NCBI GenBank assembly: GCA_024196135.1
Contig: JAMQCK010000227.1
Location: 1 to 35,641 of the forward strand
DNA from: Pleurotus ostreatus/Saccharomyces cerevisiae fusant
Lineage: Eukaryota; Opisthokonta
DNA: 35,641 bases
Direction: 5' to 3'
Both the position numbers and the translations under genes were made by a program. This document shows, piece after piece, positions 1 through 11,326 of this stretch. Position 1 is the first letter of the stretch. Each line of letters starts with the position of its first letter. Below the pieces are notes generated by a model. The model made no database searches. It had not been told where the DNA came from and saw nothing but the letters and a program-made list of their open reading frames with translations.

Positions 1-370
1 GGTCATTCACGCGTGGGACGGTTCACGTGGGGCGTCTACGCCAAATGCGGCTCGAGCGTTCCAGGCGAGCCAACCCGTGAGCGGCGACATAGTTTGTTGT
101 CGAGGACACTGTGCGCGGCGGCCGTCAGCGCGCGAACGCTCCTTGGAACGAACCGTCACCACCGCCGCCGTCGTCCCCGACGGTACCGTGCGAGAACTCT
201 GGAATTTCCTCTTGTTCCCACACCCCGCGGTGTCCCTTGCCCTCCTCTGCCATAGAGTCGGACAGAACGCCCGGCTCGACTGGCAAATTGCGCACACTCG
301 GACGCGAAGCGCTCGCTTGTACGCCTGAGCGAATAGGGAACCCCCAGCCCGAGCACCGTCGCGCGCCAAC
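1..370. other. Upstream region of the MIT-domain gene
   Basis: GC-rich sequence before the first start codon on the plus strand. Several short open frames run through it on both strands, but none has a recognisable motif. It probably holds the promoter and 5' UTR of the gene starting at 371. No TATA box is evident. The 5' neighbour lies outside the window. Confidence 0.5.
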
Positions 371-3223
371 ATGGCTCAGACCGCGCCCCCATCATCCGCA
401 TCCGCCGCGCAGACGATCTACGCCCAGTCTCCCCCGTCCGCCTCCATCCTGGCACAGCGCCGCCGCTCGACCGCCGCGCACGCTCGCCCAGCAGGCCCTC
501 CGCCCAGCCATCCCATTCCCAATCTTCCGCCAGCGGGTCCCCCGCCCGCCGTGCAGCTGCCCAGACCTCCTGTGGACGATCGCTATGATGACCAGCCGTA
601 CAGCGAGGGCCGCCCCAGCATCGGCAGCCGCTCTCAGTCAGCCCCCTTCGCGCGTCCAGCCGCTTCGCCAGGCCTTGCTGCCGTTGCTAGCTTCGCCGAG
701 GCTCGCGACCGTCAAGCTGCGGCTTCCTCATCATCATTACGCGCGTTCGCACCCGTGTCGCCATCTTCTGAGGACCTCCTCGACCCACCCCCGCCGTCAC
801 TCCTGCTCTCACGCTCGGCGCACGAGCCGCCGCCCCCTCCCTCGCCCGATCGGCTAGAGCCCCCGCAAGAAAACCGGCGCCCGCCATCTTCGCGTCGCGC
901 CCTCACTCGCGCCCTCGAGCTCGCCCGGGAAGCGGTCGAACTCGACTCCTCTAATGTGGACCCCGAGGCGGCCGTGATGGCATACGGCCGCAGCGTCGCT
1001 CTGCTTAGCGAGGTGATGGAACGTGTCCGGCGGGGCGAGGATAGCACCGACCCGCGTAGGCGGAACGGGAGACGACGCAGCGTAGTTGCCCAGGAAGAGG
1101 AGATCCGGCGCTTGCAGCAGATTGTGAGCGTTCCTGCAATGTGTTTGATGGATCGCTAACGGCGCCTCGCAGCACGATACGTATGCCGATCGGATGAACA
1201 TCCTCAGTCTCATATACAGTATCCCGCCGATCCCGTACAATTCCGCGTCCATGTACGCGGCAGCGTCGACATCGGAGGCGTCTACGCGTTCACCGTCACC
1301 GTCAGCGTCGACGTCGACGAGGTCGGAATCCGCAGCAAGCAGCAGAGATAATCATGACGACGGCTCGTCGTACGATAGACACAGCGGCGTCGAGGCGATA
1401 GGCAGCGCCATGTTTATGGCGTCGTCAGACGAGGGAGACAACTCCTCTTCCTCCTCTCATCATCCATACGCTGCAGCATCTCAGGTGGAATCACAAGTAC
1501 CACCTCCGCAGATCGTCACCCCCACTGCAACCCTTCCCGGCACTCGCACGTCTATCCTCCGTGCGCGGTCAAATTCTGCCGCCCTTCCTCCACCGGCACC
1601 GCCCCCACTGACTTCCCCTCCGCCTGCGCCTTCACAGTCTGCCGACAACTCGCCCAACATACCCCCTGCCTCGACGCATCACCTGACGGTTGTCGGTCGC
1701 CAACGAGGGAACTCCATCAACCATCGGCGTACTGGTTCTGGAAGCAGGCTTGCCTCGCTGCAGGAAGAGCAAGAGCGCTATGACCAAGCGACTGCACCAC
1801 GCGAGGACGAGTATGAGGGCCGCGGTAGCATGTCGGAGACCCCTCGTGCATTCGCCAAGGAGTCGCCACCGCTGCCGCCGATACCCTCGCCAACGTCTGA
1901 TGCGCCGAACACGCCGCGTTCGCAGCCAGCAACATTACCGCCGTCACCACGCACGACCGCCTTTGTCGTTCCTCGTCCGCGCGGAGCCTCCCAACTGGCC
2001 TCCGTAAGGCAAGATACGGTGACGCCGCCAATCATCAACCAGACGACCAACCAGGGCACCATTTATCAGCGTCGCTCGAAAATGTCCGCACCTGCGAGCT
2101 CAGATACGTCCTCGCCGACGGCATCCAGCGTGTCGCTTGCCTCAACTTCATTACCGAAGGCGTCAGCGATCTCGCTGACATCGAGCTCGTCGTCTTCGTC
2201 TGCGACGGGTGGTCCTACGTCGCGCAGCCGGTCGTCTTCGCAGCCTGGGCGCCGACCGTCAATCGTGAATGGGCAAATTCAGTCGCCTCCTGGAGAGATG
2301 CCGCCGCCTTTGCCCATGAACGGAGCGGCACCGCGCAAGGTGTCCATACCCCAGAAGCTCAACCCCTACAGCCTCACCGTCCAGACGGACATGATACCTC
2401 CCGCGTTGGCAGCCTCGTCGCCAATGACGCCGGTCTCGCCTCTACCACCCGCGGCACCGAGCGACGCGCTGCTGAAGCCGTACCACATGATGAATCTCCT
2501 CCGGGCGACGATGGAGTCCGCAACGGGGGGTTATGTTACGCGGCGTCTGCACGTCCCGCAGGAGGTCTGGTCCCAGGGCGGTGCGAAGCTGAACAACACG
2601 TCCGAGAAGGTGCGCGTAGTCGCAATTCTGTGCTCTGCTCTCGAGGATCTGGCGCTGCAGAGCTCGGAGTACTTTGGCGCGGGGAACGTGAGCAGCGGGC
2701 TTGCGATGGGCATTGGGAGCATCACCCGGAAGGAGGCGGACGCGTGGCAGGGGAAGCTGGAGGAGTTCTCGGCAGTGTGTGATGGGGTCGTTGCGAGCTT
2801 TGGGAAGAAGCTCAGTGTCGGGGAGGGCTTTGTGGTGAAGAAGTCGACGTGGAGCGATAGGATGACGCGCAGCTTCGACAAGCTGACGAACAACGGGAAG
2901 ACGTACGTCGCCTTTTCGTTCTACACATATCATTGCGTTGCTAACTTGCGCATAGTCTAGACTCCCCGGCAGCCTATGTGCAGGGCTTGCGGAAGTTGTT
3001 CTTGCACGTGCAGCTCCTGGACGAGCACACGAAGGCGGTCAAGGCGCACCCGGTCGCGCCTGCATACGCGGCCTTCCCCATCGACATGCGTGCCAGCATA
3101 GAGGCGAAACTCAAGCGGTGCTCCGAGTTCTTCGCCACGGTCATACTCACCTTCGTCATCCGCGACCTCGCGCAGCTGCTCGACAAGTATGTCAAGCGCT
3201 GCGAGAAGTGGCTCGAGGAATGA
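371..3223 (+). CDS. MIT-domain protein, Ser/Pro-rich
   Basis: Three exons: 371-1123, 1173-2902 and 2956-3223, with introns of 49 and 53 nt, giving 916 aa. Residues about 175-275 form an MIT-like helical hairpin (ALELAREAVELDSSN, then EEEIRRLQQI followed across the intron by HDTYADRM). MIT domains are known to bind ESCRT-III tails and act in endosomal sorting. A long Ser/Pro/Thr-rich and probably disordered stretch follows to about residue 690. The last 220 residues are ordered and helical (LLRATMESATGGYVTRRLHVP, ending KYVKRCEKWLEE) and resemble a C-terminal region I associate with fungal MIT proteins of unknown function. The second intron is fixed by frame: it rebuilds GKTLDSPAAYVQGL, while reading through gives a stop. 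The exact partner cannot be told from sequence. The gene converges with IES1. Confidence 0.85.
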
Positions 3224-3991
3224 CTTGGGTGACCGGCTTATTGTGCATAGTTGGCCTGGCCTTACCACGCCCGGGACCCCTCGCGCTACCCGCCTTTCCT
3301 CCTTTCCTGCATCGTTCATTTGTAGTACATGCTGTGTTGCTGCTGCTGCTGCACCCCTCCCGGAGTCTTGTGGAACAGGTCAATTTGGATCATATCATCT
3401 TTATTGTACTTTATCGTTATGAATCTCTTCTTCGCGTGCGAGCGGCGTAGACGTCTGCTACTTATCCACCCCGCCTGCTTACCGTACGCCCGTAAGCACA
3501 TATCTGCGTCCTTCGGCTGTTGAATATTGTGCGATATCGACTCACTACCTACCTATTCCCTCGCACATACTTTGCACAGGTGAACATAGTTTGGGCTTCC
3601 GCTGAATCCTTGCCCGAGTCTGTCCTCAATTGCAAGCTTCAAGCTTAAGATTAAGCTCAAGCTGTCCAATGAGAGAATCCAATCCATTATGAAGTCCGTT
3701 AGTAAGGGGAATAGAGTAGGTTCACTAAAGACGGCAGCCCTTTACTGCCGACGAAGGGTGAAGGGTAAGCTAAGGAATGGAGGAGCACAGCGTTTGTACA
3801 ACCTGGCGACATGTACACGTGAAGTAACCGTAACAGAGCGTAAGTAGATACAGTAACCTATACGGAAGCAAGCGGGGAAGCGGGGTCGTAAGTATATAAA
3901 CAACAATAAGGATATAGCAAGGATTGTGACGAGGCTATGATACAGTTGACAGCGTTCGTATGTTTGTTGAATGCCCGAGCTTGGTGGATAG
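3224..3991. other. Convergent intergenic region (3' UTRs of the MIT gene and IES1)
   Basis: About 770 bp between two converging stop codons. It contains a short (TGC)5 run at 3338-3352 and an AT-richer stretch with a strong inverted repeat at 3635-3663. No open frame with recognisable content was seen. It presumably carries both polyadenylation regions. Confidence 0.6.
3635..3663. repeat. Imperfect inverted repeat (12-bp stem)
   Basis: The left arm is AGCTT-CA-AGCTTAA and the right arm is TTAAGCT-C-AAGCT, separated by GA. This gives 12 paired positions with a small asymmetric bulge. It lies between two converging genes and would fold as a hairpin in transcripts of either strand. It may aid 3' end formation, or it may be a chance cluster of AAGCTT words. 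Confidence 0.6.
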
Positions 3992-5968
3992 CTAAGAGTG
4001 TTCGGGTGGACGAGATGAAGATGAGAAGAGATGGCGCGGCGAGGGTCGCATCGGTGGGTCGGGGTCCCATTGGGGTCTTGCGCTGGGTTCCATGTAAGGG
4101 AGACGATTAACGACGTCCAGGCGTCGTGCTGCGGTTGTCGTCAGCGAAGACATGAGTGAAAGGTAGCAGGACGTACCGTACTCCTGCTGCGCTTCTTCAT
4201 TGTCGAGCGCGTCATCGGATTCCTGCAGGCAGTCTCGGGTGTGGATGTCTTCCCAGGCGTCTATCAGTAATAGTCAGCATCACCCGCGTAGGAACAGAGG
4301 ATAGAGAAGACGCACATCGCAGCATAGGCCCGTCTGGAGGCGGCGGCCCAAGGGCTATTATGGGGGCTTCCGCGAGCGGCGACCGCGCGCGCAGATTATA
4401 CTCGGTTATTGATACATCGAAATTAGGTGGGGGAGTAGGCGGAAAGCGAGAAACATCAGGCGGGAGCGAGGTCGAACGAGCGCGAGTAGGTTGGGGTGGT
4501 TCAAGAAGTTGAGGCGGTAGGGACGGTGGGGAGTGGTGGATCAGGTCCATGATGGAGCGCGGAGGGGGACGTCCGACGAGCGGGCTTTGTGGTCGAGAAG
4601 GAAAGCGCCGTCGGGTGAGTGTGGAAGGGCCTAGGGCAAAGATGAGTCGGGGTACTTGAGCGAAGTGCCAACAGACTTACCAGCAGAGGGAGGCCGAGGG
4701 GGAAGGGTCACAGTGTCTGCGCGAAGCCTTCCCTCGACTCTCCTAGTCTTCGTCTCCTTCTCGATAGCGGCACTGCCGCTGGCCTTTCTCTTGCTGCTGG
4801 TCCCAGCAGACGTGGAGGCGCCAGGCGTTTCGCTCGGCATGTCTTCGTGCTGTTCAGGCGCTTGGCTTGACGGCCCGGCAAAGTTGAGGACGCCCTTGTT
4901 CTTCTCCTTCAGGTTGTGAAGGAAGCGGTTGCGTGTAAGAATGAGTGTGTTGGCGAGATCCTTCTCTCGTTGCGTATCTTGGTCTGTGCGGCCGGCTTCT
5001 TCGGGGGTCATCCTCACGAGAGGGGGCGCCTTCCCAGGCCGCGTGGGCTCTGAAAAGGGATTCCTGGGTCCTTGATAGTCCGAGTCACCTTCGAGGGGCG
5101 TTTCGAGCAAGAAGCAGCATATCCAGAGGAATGCGCGTGCTCTCGACTGCGGCGTGTACTCGCTCGGAATGAAGATGTCAAGGAACTCGAAATCCGGTGG
5201 GAAGAAATTGCTGACTTGCTGTGCGACGTTCAGATCAGTGGCAAGCAATCCGCTACAATGCACTCACAGCAGAGTTATGGGATAGGACGAAGATGAGATT
5301 CGTGATACTCGTCGAGGGTACATGACCCGCACGCTGGAGTCGCGAAGGTATGTCAGAGTTTGGGGAACGGTAACGTGACTGGATGGACGCACAGCGTGTA
5401 TGAGAATCTCGGCCAGCGTGCTCGGAATCCCATTGCGTTCCGTCTCAAGAAGCGCGCCCCGGATGATCGTCTTGATGCGCGGCATGTCCAGCATATTGTT
5501 GTCCCCCGTACGCTGGAGCGAGGGGACTGGGTGGTAGGTCCGCACCGCGGTCTTCATCTCTGGGAAGACTGCATTCGCGTTAGCACCGTGCATGAAGAGA
5601 TATAGCGTCGATCGCGTACAGCCCATAGTCGCGCTAAGTCTTCCAACATTGGTCAACAATGCGAGCATGCCAAAGTCCGTCGCGTAGTCCTGTGACTGTG
5701 CCATCTTGTTCTTGAGCGCCGGGCTCGCCTTGGGCGAGTTCCGGATGGCAGACACCTGCGAGCGCGTCAGTATAATGAGAGCATGAAGTGATATGCCACA
5801 CACATAGACATCGCGAAAAGACATCTTCTCGCCAGACAAGGGCTCCGTGAAGGCCTTGTTCTCGTCGGCGAAGATGGCGGCAAGGAGCTCGTACTGAATG
5901 TCCTGTCGCGTGAGGGGCTGTCCGTCGGTATGCTTCAGCGCGATACCTCGAGGAGCCCTCCTCGACAT
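3992..5968 (-). CDS. IES1: INO80 chromatin-remodelling complex subunit Ies1
   Basis: Eight exons in transcript order: 5968-5804, 5755-5620, 5568-5393, 5333-5268, 5218-4681, 4630-4316, 4260-4177 and 4128-3992, giving 538 aa. Motifs I associate with fungal Ies1 appear in order: DGQPLTRQDIQYELL and a downstream FT, FRDVYVSAIRNSPKAS, LLTNVGRL then FFPEMKTAVRTYHPVPSL, PRIKTIIRGA, NLIFVLSHNSA, then FEFLDIFIPSEY and RARAFLWICCFLLE. Several appear only once introns are removed: FFPEM spans the second junction, and NLIFVLS lies out of frame with the unspliced reading. The C-terminal part is basic and proline-rich, ending with an acidic AWEDIHTRDCLQES stretch. In yeast Ies1 is a nuclear, fungus-specific INO80 subunit. 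The start at 5968 gives a short N-terminus before the conserved core; an upstream start was not supported. Confidence 0.9.
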
Positions 5969-6578
5969 GTCTGGCCACTGCTCGAGATTTGCGCCGGATC
6001 GCAGACAACTCGAGCAGGGAGACGAGACAGGACGCGACTGATGTCGACGCCGCTGAGGTCAACCCACCTTTGCTTCTCGCCTCTTGCAATTTGGCGCGCG
6101 CCGGGGCCGGTGTGATGTGATTGCCCACTTGACCAGATCCCTACCGAAGACCCTTCGCGTTTACCGAGCCACCGACGTCGGCAACACTGGCCAATCACAC
6201 CCAAGAAATCGAGAGAGGGCAACTGGATATCTACTAACTACTAGTAACTGTACTCCGTCCACTAGCTTACAATGATACAAGGTAAATTATGCAAAGATAA
6301 GGATATACTACCGTAGAATAGACGTGGATGAACGGGTGTGTACCAGCGGAGGAGTACCCGCGAGGGGGCACGCAGCACAGCCGAAGGGTGTGAATGAAAG
6401 TCGGCTAGTCCTAAAAACACAATACAAGGAAGAAGGAAGCGACAAAGAAGTCGACGCGCGTGAGACCATCCAAGAAGGGTGAAAGAGTCGCGAGTACTGG
6501 CAAAGAGTATCCATTGGATGGTGGGTAATGCAGAAATGGAGAATAAGCAAGAAATTATGGAGGCGGCGCTCCAGGGAA
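5969..6578. other. IES1 promoter and 3' region of the hydrolase gene
   Basis: Both flanking genes are on the minus strand, so this interval should hold the IES1 promoter near 5969 and the 3' UTR of the hydrolase gene near 6578. It is more AT-rich around 6230-6320. No conserved open frame or structured element was recognised. Confidence 0.5.
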
Positions 6579-9500
6579 TCATCTGTCTGCCCAGAGGATC
6601 AGTAAACCATTGAGTGTGAGAGCGCTGCATGACGCACCGGACTTCTTCCAACAGCTCAGAAGGTGTTCGAGGACTTCGATGACCACACTGCTCTTGTACA
6701 TCAAGCCATGATCCGCGCCCTTCACCACCTTCACAGAGCACCGGTCTTCGCCCATCGTATGCTCCATCCACCGCACCGCGTTCTCGGCAATCTTCTCATC
6801 ACGATCCCCGTACCAGACCTTAACCTTGTGAGGGTAGGCGCTGTACGAGAAGCCCCAAGGAAGATTGTCGTGGTTGAGGATCTGCAACAGATCATTGTGC
6901 GTCCCCTTCGCGCTCTCCGCATGCGAAGCCGCAAGGAGCGCGTTGCCCAGCTGAACCTGGAAGGACATCCCACTTGTCGGCGGCGTCGTATACTGCGAGC
7001 TATGCACACTCGGCGCGGGCGAGTTCGGCATCGAGTGCGCACCGCGAGGTGAAGTCGACCCGAAGGACATCGAGCGCTGCCCGTTCGCACGCCAATTTGG
7101 CGTCCCGTTCCCGTGGTTCGACAACCCATCAAGCTGATCCTCCTTCTCCGCGCGAAGTGACGAGGAGTCAGACGAGTTCGCCGAGAACTTGAAGTCATCA
7201 ACGCCAAGTCCAAGGGTCGTGTCGAACTGAGGTGGGGGCGGCAGTTTGGGGCTGGAAGGGCTTGAGGGCTGGGATTTCTTGGTGGACGACTTGCCGCTTC
7301 GCAGGGAGCCCATTGACCGCAGGGCTTTGAGCGTCTTCCCGGTCTTGGTTGGCGTGGCCTTCTCCTCGGGTGGCGAGGATGGGCTCTTCAGACGCTCCAA
7401 GAAGCCGCGGGACGCCTTGCGCCTCGGTGGTTGGGCACTGGGTGATGGGTAGTTGACGATGCCCAGGGTCGTCTGGCTGCCAAACCTTCCCTCAAAGTCC
7501 CGGAGGTCGTCATACTCGCTAAAGTTCGAGCTCGTGCTAGGACGCGACGCTTGCTCCGAAATTTGAGGGAAAGCCGGGCGCGGGGAGCCTGTGCCCGTGC
7601 TCTGAGGGGACAGTGTGCCCTTCTCGGAGGACTTTCTCGACGCCTGGGCCGTGTAGCCAATGCCCTGGTACTGGATCGTCGGCGGTTTGCCAATCATCCA
7701 AGCCTGAAGCTTCCACTCCGCAGCCTGCGCCGTCTTGAGGATGCCGTTTGGGACGTACTTCAACCACTTGTAGCCACCTGTACAGAATGAGCGGTTGTAC
7801 GAACAAATAAGGTGTCTCGACGTACTGTTATCGTTGCCACCCACCCACGGCGCCAGGAGACAAACCTCGCCGCGAATACGCTCGGGCAACTTGTTCGCGA
7901 ACGACAACGCGTACGGTGCACCAGCCGAATGCGCCATGACACTGCAAGTGTCGATGTGCAGTCGGTCCAGCACCTCCTCGACCACGTCCGCCCACTGCAT
8001 GATGCCCTTCGCCGACCTCAAGCGAGGCTCCGTGCGTCCCAGTCCCCACCTATGTTATGCGTCAGTACACTGCGCGAACCGACAACCTTCTCACTGACCT
8101 GTCGATGGTGATGATCCTGAGGTTGAGGCACTCGGCCATCTCATCGTACAAGCCCATGATGTGCCGCACACAGCCTAGACCCAAGAACACAACGACAGGA
8201 TACCCGTGCGGGTTCCCCAAGTCAGACAAGCTCACAGTGAGCGGGTTGTCCGGCGAAGCATGAGGCGATCGAGTGCACTTGACCAGCGTCGTCAGCCGTG
8301 CAGAGCGTAGATACTGCGCCACTGCCTGTGATGCCGAAGGCTTGTTGAGCCCATGGATGTTGAGATCCTCGAATGACGGGGTCGCCATCTGGTACGACGA
8401 GGCCGCAGACGACGAGTGGATCGACGCGCGCCCGCCACCACCACCGCAGTCCGACCGTGGCGAGGTCATTGAAAAGTTCTCCGACGTTGTGGACCGCCGC
8501 CTAAGCATCGCTGATGGCGGCGGCGGAGCCTGGGGCTTCAGGCTCATCTGACGACGCAGAGTTTCCTGGACCTCGTTGGCGACGCTGTCGACAGACGATC
8601 GCGACAGGAAGTCTTCTTCCTCATCAGCTGTCTTCGCGCGCTGTCGCCCCTTCCCAAGGTCTTCGTGCGAGTGATCGAAGCTAAGGCTGACGTTGCCGAC
8701 AGACGTGCGCCGGGAGGTGCCCGGGCGGGAGGGTGTCTGGCTTTCGGGCAGCGTATGCGCGCGGATGATGTCCGAGATGGATGGGACTGCGCTCTTGCGT
8801 CTTTCTTGTACGGATGTGTTGGAAGAAGTGGGGAATGAGGACGGTGGGTATCTCGATTCTTCCAGGGGCGTCAATGGCGAGGGTGGTTCGCGGCCAGATC
8901 GTGAGGATGGGGAGTGCATGACACGATCGGATTGGGGCGTAACGGTGCCGGTTGACACCGTGCGCGTGTTCGCCGGACGCTGTTGGCGGCGCCGTCGAGG
9001 CCGAGGAGGTGGGTCTTCATCATCGTCTTCGTCTCCTGAGCTGTCTCGGCGAGTGGTCCGTAGCTTGGGGTTGGAACGCGTTCGCCGGCCATGCCCGCCG
9101 CCGAGGACGACCCCTGGCGGTGGGGAAGGTAATGGCGGCTCGTAAAGCGGGTTCCGGTAGGGCATTCCATATCGCTGGCGAGTCATGGACAAACTCGGCG
9201 CGGATCCCAGAACGTCCCCGCCGTTCATGCCGTCGACCAACGCGTCCATCGCTTCCACGCCAGAGACTGGCGCGGACACGATGCTCGGAAAGGGATCGTA
9301 GACGCTGGAGTAGATACCGTGACTGGCATCGACAGGAGTGAGGGGAGGAGTTTCGGTGTTCTTCGAGGAGCCTGACAGGCGTAGGTCGGGTACGTCCCGC
9401 GAACTGCGCGAGGGCGTGCCACCCGCGTAGGAGCGCGAGCGCAGGGACGATCTCGAGGCGGTGGGCGTGCGTCCCTCCCGACTGCTGTGAGCGCCCGATC

Positions 9501-9861
9501 GGTGCCTCTCCTCATACCGCGGGAAGGCGTACGCATCCTCGCCGGAGTCCAGGCTGCTGTCGTCGTCCGATACGTGATACGTGTCCGTGCTGCGTCCGTG
9601 TCGCTGCGGCGAGGTGGGCGTCTTCTCCTTCTCGCGTCCCTTGCTCGCGGTGGTACGAGGGGTCGACGCGGACTTGGCGCGCGGGTACGCCTCGAAGTAC
9701 GAGGACTTTCCAGTCGTGGGGCTAGTGCTGAGGTCCGGGGACTGCATGTTGTTATCCTTGTCTCGTCGGAGGGATAAATAGGACGCGCTCTTGCGCATCG
9801 GGCGTTGGGATGACGAGGTGCGCGAGCTGTGGGCCTGCGACCTGGACGCGGAGGACTGCAT
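6579..9861 (-). CDS. Alpha/beta-hydrolase with disordered N-terminus and internal insert
   Basis: Three exons: 9861-8099, 8049-7826 and 7777-6579, giving 1061 aa. Roughly the first 510 residues are Ser/Arg/Pro-rich and probably disordered. The hydrolase fold then begins at about 520: GYPVVVFLGLGCVRHIMGLY, IITIDRWGLGRTEPR, and the nucleophile elbow MAHSAGA with Ser629. The acid is probably Asp989 in WYGDRDEK and the base His1019 in KGADHGLMY. Between elbow and acid there is a Ser/Pro/Lys-rich insert of about 220 residues (roughly 711-930). Intron 1 rebuilds DRWGLGRT, which supports the joins. The substrate is unknown; lipase, esterase and acyltransferase roles are all possible. No signal peptide is seen, so a cytosolic or membrane-peripheral location is inferred. 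Confidence 0.85.
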
Positions 9862-10173
9862 TTCGGGCGCGAGAGATGGTGGGAGAGGAAAAGAGCGACA
9901 GTGAGCGTCCGTCTACGGACGGTGGCGAACGAGAGACGACCCGCCGAAGGGCACACCCAGCCGGTGTCTTTGGGAGTTTGGAAGCCGACGTCGAGAATGA
10001 ATTCAATTCGGTGATTGTCCCGGTTTTCTCACGGTCATAGGGGGGATCTGCAAGCAAAAGGCTGAGGCGCGGTGGTATGTATTCCAGAGTATAGTACACA
10101 ATATCCAGAAAAGTAGAATAAAAGACAGTAGTAGTACAGAGGGAGGAAAGCAAAGCAAGTCATTACAAGGGTA
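9862..10173. other. Promoter of the hydrolase gene / 3' UTR of the F-box-like gene
   Basis: A 312-bp spacer between two minus-strand genes. The part nearest 9862 should contain the core promoter and 5' UTR of the hydrolase gene. AT content rises around 10010-10150, consistent with the 3' UTR of the upstream F-box-like gene. No other element was recognised. Confidence 0.5.
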
Positions 10174-11259
10174 TCAGTGAAGACGGATATCGCGTTGGGC
10201 AGAGGCAGTCTCGATGCAGTCGCTGCTGGTCTTCGTCCAGTGCCTGAACGGCGGGTATGTACTCCAAGGCAATCCTAAGCACTTCAGATTCGGTAAAGCA
10301 CCGGACGCGATGAATGTCGCCCACTGCTCGGGTGACAAACAGACGCTCCTGCCCTGGACGAAGAGCTCATCCAGATTTGGACAGCTCTCCGAGATGGCGG
10401 ACAGCATATCGGGGCAGACCTTCATACCACGGAGGGAGAGGCTGCGCAAGGAGGAATGGGGAGGAAGGTCAGCGCCAAAGATTTCCTCCTCCGACGGATC
10501 CTGCTCGTCGACGTCGTATTGGAGGCTCTCCAGCTCGTAGGCCTCCAGCACAAGCCTGACCTGCTCGTCATACTGTTCGCGTTCCTTAGTGAGGATGGAG
10601 AGGTGCTTGAAGTCAGGGGCGGATTCCTGGATAAGGTGGGGGAGGAAGCCGTTCTCGATGGTGACATTGTCGAGGACGAGCTCGCGTAGGCGTGACTCGA
10701 TTGACTCGTAGGGGAACTCGATGTCGAGGGATAGGTTGGATAGACGCAGACGCTCGAGATTCGGCAGAGCACACGCGCGGGCGGTATCCCACTCGAGGGA
10801 CGCGGCGACCGAGGCAGGGCTGACCGAATCACACAAGGGTGCTCCGATGATGCTGAGCTCCTTCACACCCGTCGCGTGCCCCGCCAGCATCATGAGGAAC
10901 CGCTCCGCCTCGACGGCCAGAGCGCCTCCGAGGGTAACCGCCTCGAGGCTCTCCAGCGTCAGGATACGCCGTAGGGCCGCCATGACCTTCGCGTCGGGCG
11001 CCAGCGACGACGCGCCGCAGGGCTGTAGGTCGATGCCGCGCACGAGCGCGCGTAGTTCTGGGGTCCCCTCGAGCGCGCGGCCGAGCAGCGCGCATTCGGA
11101 AAAGGTGCGGATGACGGGGCGGCGGTAGAGGAGCTTGCGCACCGGCCAGAGCCATTCCGAGGACACGACGGCGAGGCGCGCGAGATCGCGCGGCCACCAG
11201 TGATCATCGTTGTCGAGGATTTCGAATACAAGGTCGGCGACAAAGTGAGGTCTCCCCAT
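10174..11259 (-). CDS. F-box-like / leucine-rich-repeat protein
   Basis: A single exon of 361 aa. The N-terminus (FVADLVFEILDND, then DLARLAVVSSEWLWPVRKLL) has the shape of an agaricomycete F-box: a leucine-rich helix, then a V-S-x-x-W segment. The rest alternates Leu-rich stretches (LESLEAVTLGGAL, LPNLERLRLSNLSL, SSLRSLSLRGMKV, CPNLDELFV), typical of irregular LRR substrate-binding regions. Such proteins usually link substrates to SCF ubiquitin ligases through Skp1, but the F-box here is weak and Skp1 binding is inferred. It is not obviously a close paralogue of the two larger F-box proteins at 19802-21685 and 31663-33543. A TATA-like box lies about 65 bp before the start codon. Confidence 0.75.
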   Translation of the reverse strand: MGRPHFVADLVFEILDNDDHWWPRDLARLAVVSSEWLWPVRKLLYRRPVIRTFSECALLGRALEGTPELRALVRGIDLQPCGASSLAPDAKVMAALRRILTLESLEAVTLGGALAVEAERFLMMLAGHATGVKELSIIGAPLCDSVSPASVAASLEWDTARACALPNLERLRLSNLSLDIEFPYESIESRLRELVLDNVTIENGFLPHLIQESAPDFKHLSILTKEREQYDEQVRLVLEAYELESLQYDVDEQDPSEEEIFGADLPPHSSLRSLSLRGMKVCPDMLSAISESCPNLDELFVQGRSVCLSPEQWATFIASGALPNLKCLGLPWSTYPPFRHWTKTSSDCIETASAQRDIRLH

Positions 11260-11304
11260 CGTGATTGGTGCGTAGATGATGAGGGGAGAAGGGGGGCGAC
11301 AGCT

Positions 11305-11320
11305 GCTCGGTTGCCCGAGC
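11305..11320. repeat. Perfect 6-bp inverted repeat by the F-box-like promoter
   Basis: GCTCGG-TTGC-CCGAGC, directly beside the TATA-like element and probably in or near the 5' UTR of the minus-strand gene starting at 11259. It could be a protein-binding palindrome or an mRNA hairpin. A 6-bp stem is short enough to occur by chance. Confidence 0.4.
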
Positions 11321-11326
11321 TTTATA
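11321..11326 (-). promoter_or_regulatory. TATA-like box of the F-box-like gene
   Basis: The minus strand reads ATATAAAG here, 62-67 bp before the ATG at 11259. The spacing is plausible for a fungal core promoter with a short 5' UTR. No transcription start is known. Confidence 0.5.

Noticed and set aside
111..857. Plus-strand open frame of 248 codons
   Set aside because: It overlaps exon 1 of the MIT gene in another frame. Its Pro/Arg/Ser-rich content is what GC-rich coding DNA gives out of frame, and it has no motif.
3338..3352. (TGC)5 run as a functional microsatellite
   Set aside because: Only five units in a presumed 3' UTR; too short to support a claim.
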